Assembly (NCBI GenBank): GCA_022925895.1
Contig: JAKSYS010000741.1
Coordinates: 1 to 28,881 of the forward strand
Origin: Fragilaria crotonensis
Taxonomy: Eukaryota; Bacillariophyta; Fragilariophyceae; Fragilariales; Fragilariaceae
Length of the DNA: 28,881 nt
Direction: 5' to 3'
The position numbers were made by a program, and so were the translations under genes. Positions within the stretch are counted from its first letter, which is position 1. Each line of letters begins with the position of its first letter. Of the stretch, positions 28,644 through 28,881 are shown piece by piece. The notes under the pieces are model-generated. The model saw only the letters and a list, made by a program, of their open reading frames with translations, was not told where the DNA came from and ran no database searches.

Positions 28644-28881
28644 TCGTTTTGACAAAACATCATGTTTGTTGGAGTGTTCGCGCTTCACAGCAGATTCAGT
28701 TTCTAATGAGAACGGCTTCCTAATGTGATTGTGCGCTTCCACGTTGATCGCTTGATCGTCTCCACAACACAGATGAGTCCGAAGCTGTTGTTTGTTGTCC
28801 CTTGTCATGTTGATGGCGATCGGGAGGTTAGGATACTCCACCGTACACGGAGCATGGAGTGTCACCGAAGATTATATCCGG

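Noticed and set aside
1-28881. tRNA genes and CRISPR arrays
   Set aside because: No T-loop-like GGTTCGA sequence in a cloverleaf context was found, and the only tandem repeats are 7-bp microsatellites.

Overview
The window looks like nuclear DNA of a photosynthetic stramenopile, most probably a diatom. Five proteins start with a signal peptide followed by a Phe-led transit-peptide junction (the diatom 'ASAFAP' type): the Der GTPase, FBPase, the serine acetyltransferase-like protein, the Mpv17-family protein and the last, unrecognised gene. Short GT-AG introns, a Calvin-cycle FBPase and a DGxCC-type protease tail fit the same lineage. The species is not determined. No rRNA, tRNA, CRISPR array or bacterial operon was seen.

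Layout: 1-486 GTAC-rich intergenic; 487-2319 plastid Der/EngA GTPase (+); 2587-3279 secreted thioredoxin/PDI-like protein (-); 3524-3844 hAT-like MITE copy 1; 4231-5493 plastid FBPase (-); 6118-6438 MITE copy 2; 6836-7726 class I aldolase (+, three apparent frameshifts); 8393-9491 plastid serine acetyltransferase-like protein (+, frameshifted near its end, active-site residues replaced); 10062-11708 secreted subtilisin (+, two frameshifts); 11814-12521 Mpv17/PMP22 protein (-); 12522-15612 AT-rich intergenic DNA with an 884-bp Harbinger-like candidate, a 44-bp perfect palindrome and hairpins; 15613-16890 mevalonate kinase with a C-terminal membrane anchor (-); 16891-18843 intergenic; 18844-25249 a complete-looking tyrosine-recombinase retrotransposon with split direct repeats; 25320-27640 five-exon ABCG half-transporter (+); 27912-28643 plastid-targeted membrane protein of unknown function (-).

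The host genes are mostly housekeeping functions: plastid ribosome assembly, Calvin cycle/gluconeogenesis and glycolysis, cysteine synthesis, the mevalonate pathway, secretion and lipid or metabolite export. They do not form an operon. Two pairs are of regulatory interest: FBPase and aldolase are head to head around MITE copy 2, and the retroelement ends 70 bp before the ABCG start codon.

No wholly new system is proven. The strongest leads are (i) the serine acetyltransferase homologue whose serine-binding and catalytic residues appear replaced; (ii) the retroelement, whose terminal repeats are 99% identical while its ORFs carry many frameshifts, nearly all equal to one lost base; (iii) two almost identical 321-bp hAT-like elements with clean 8-bp target duplications bracketing FBPase; and (iv) the tail-anchored mevalonate kinase. 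The frameshift pattern also suggests that parts of this assembly contain homopolymer deletion errors.
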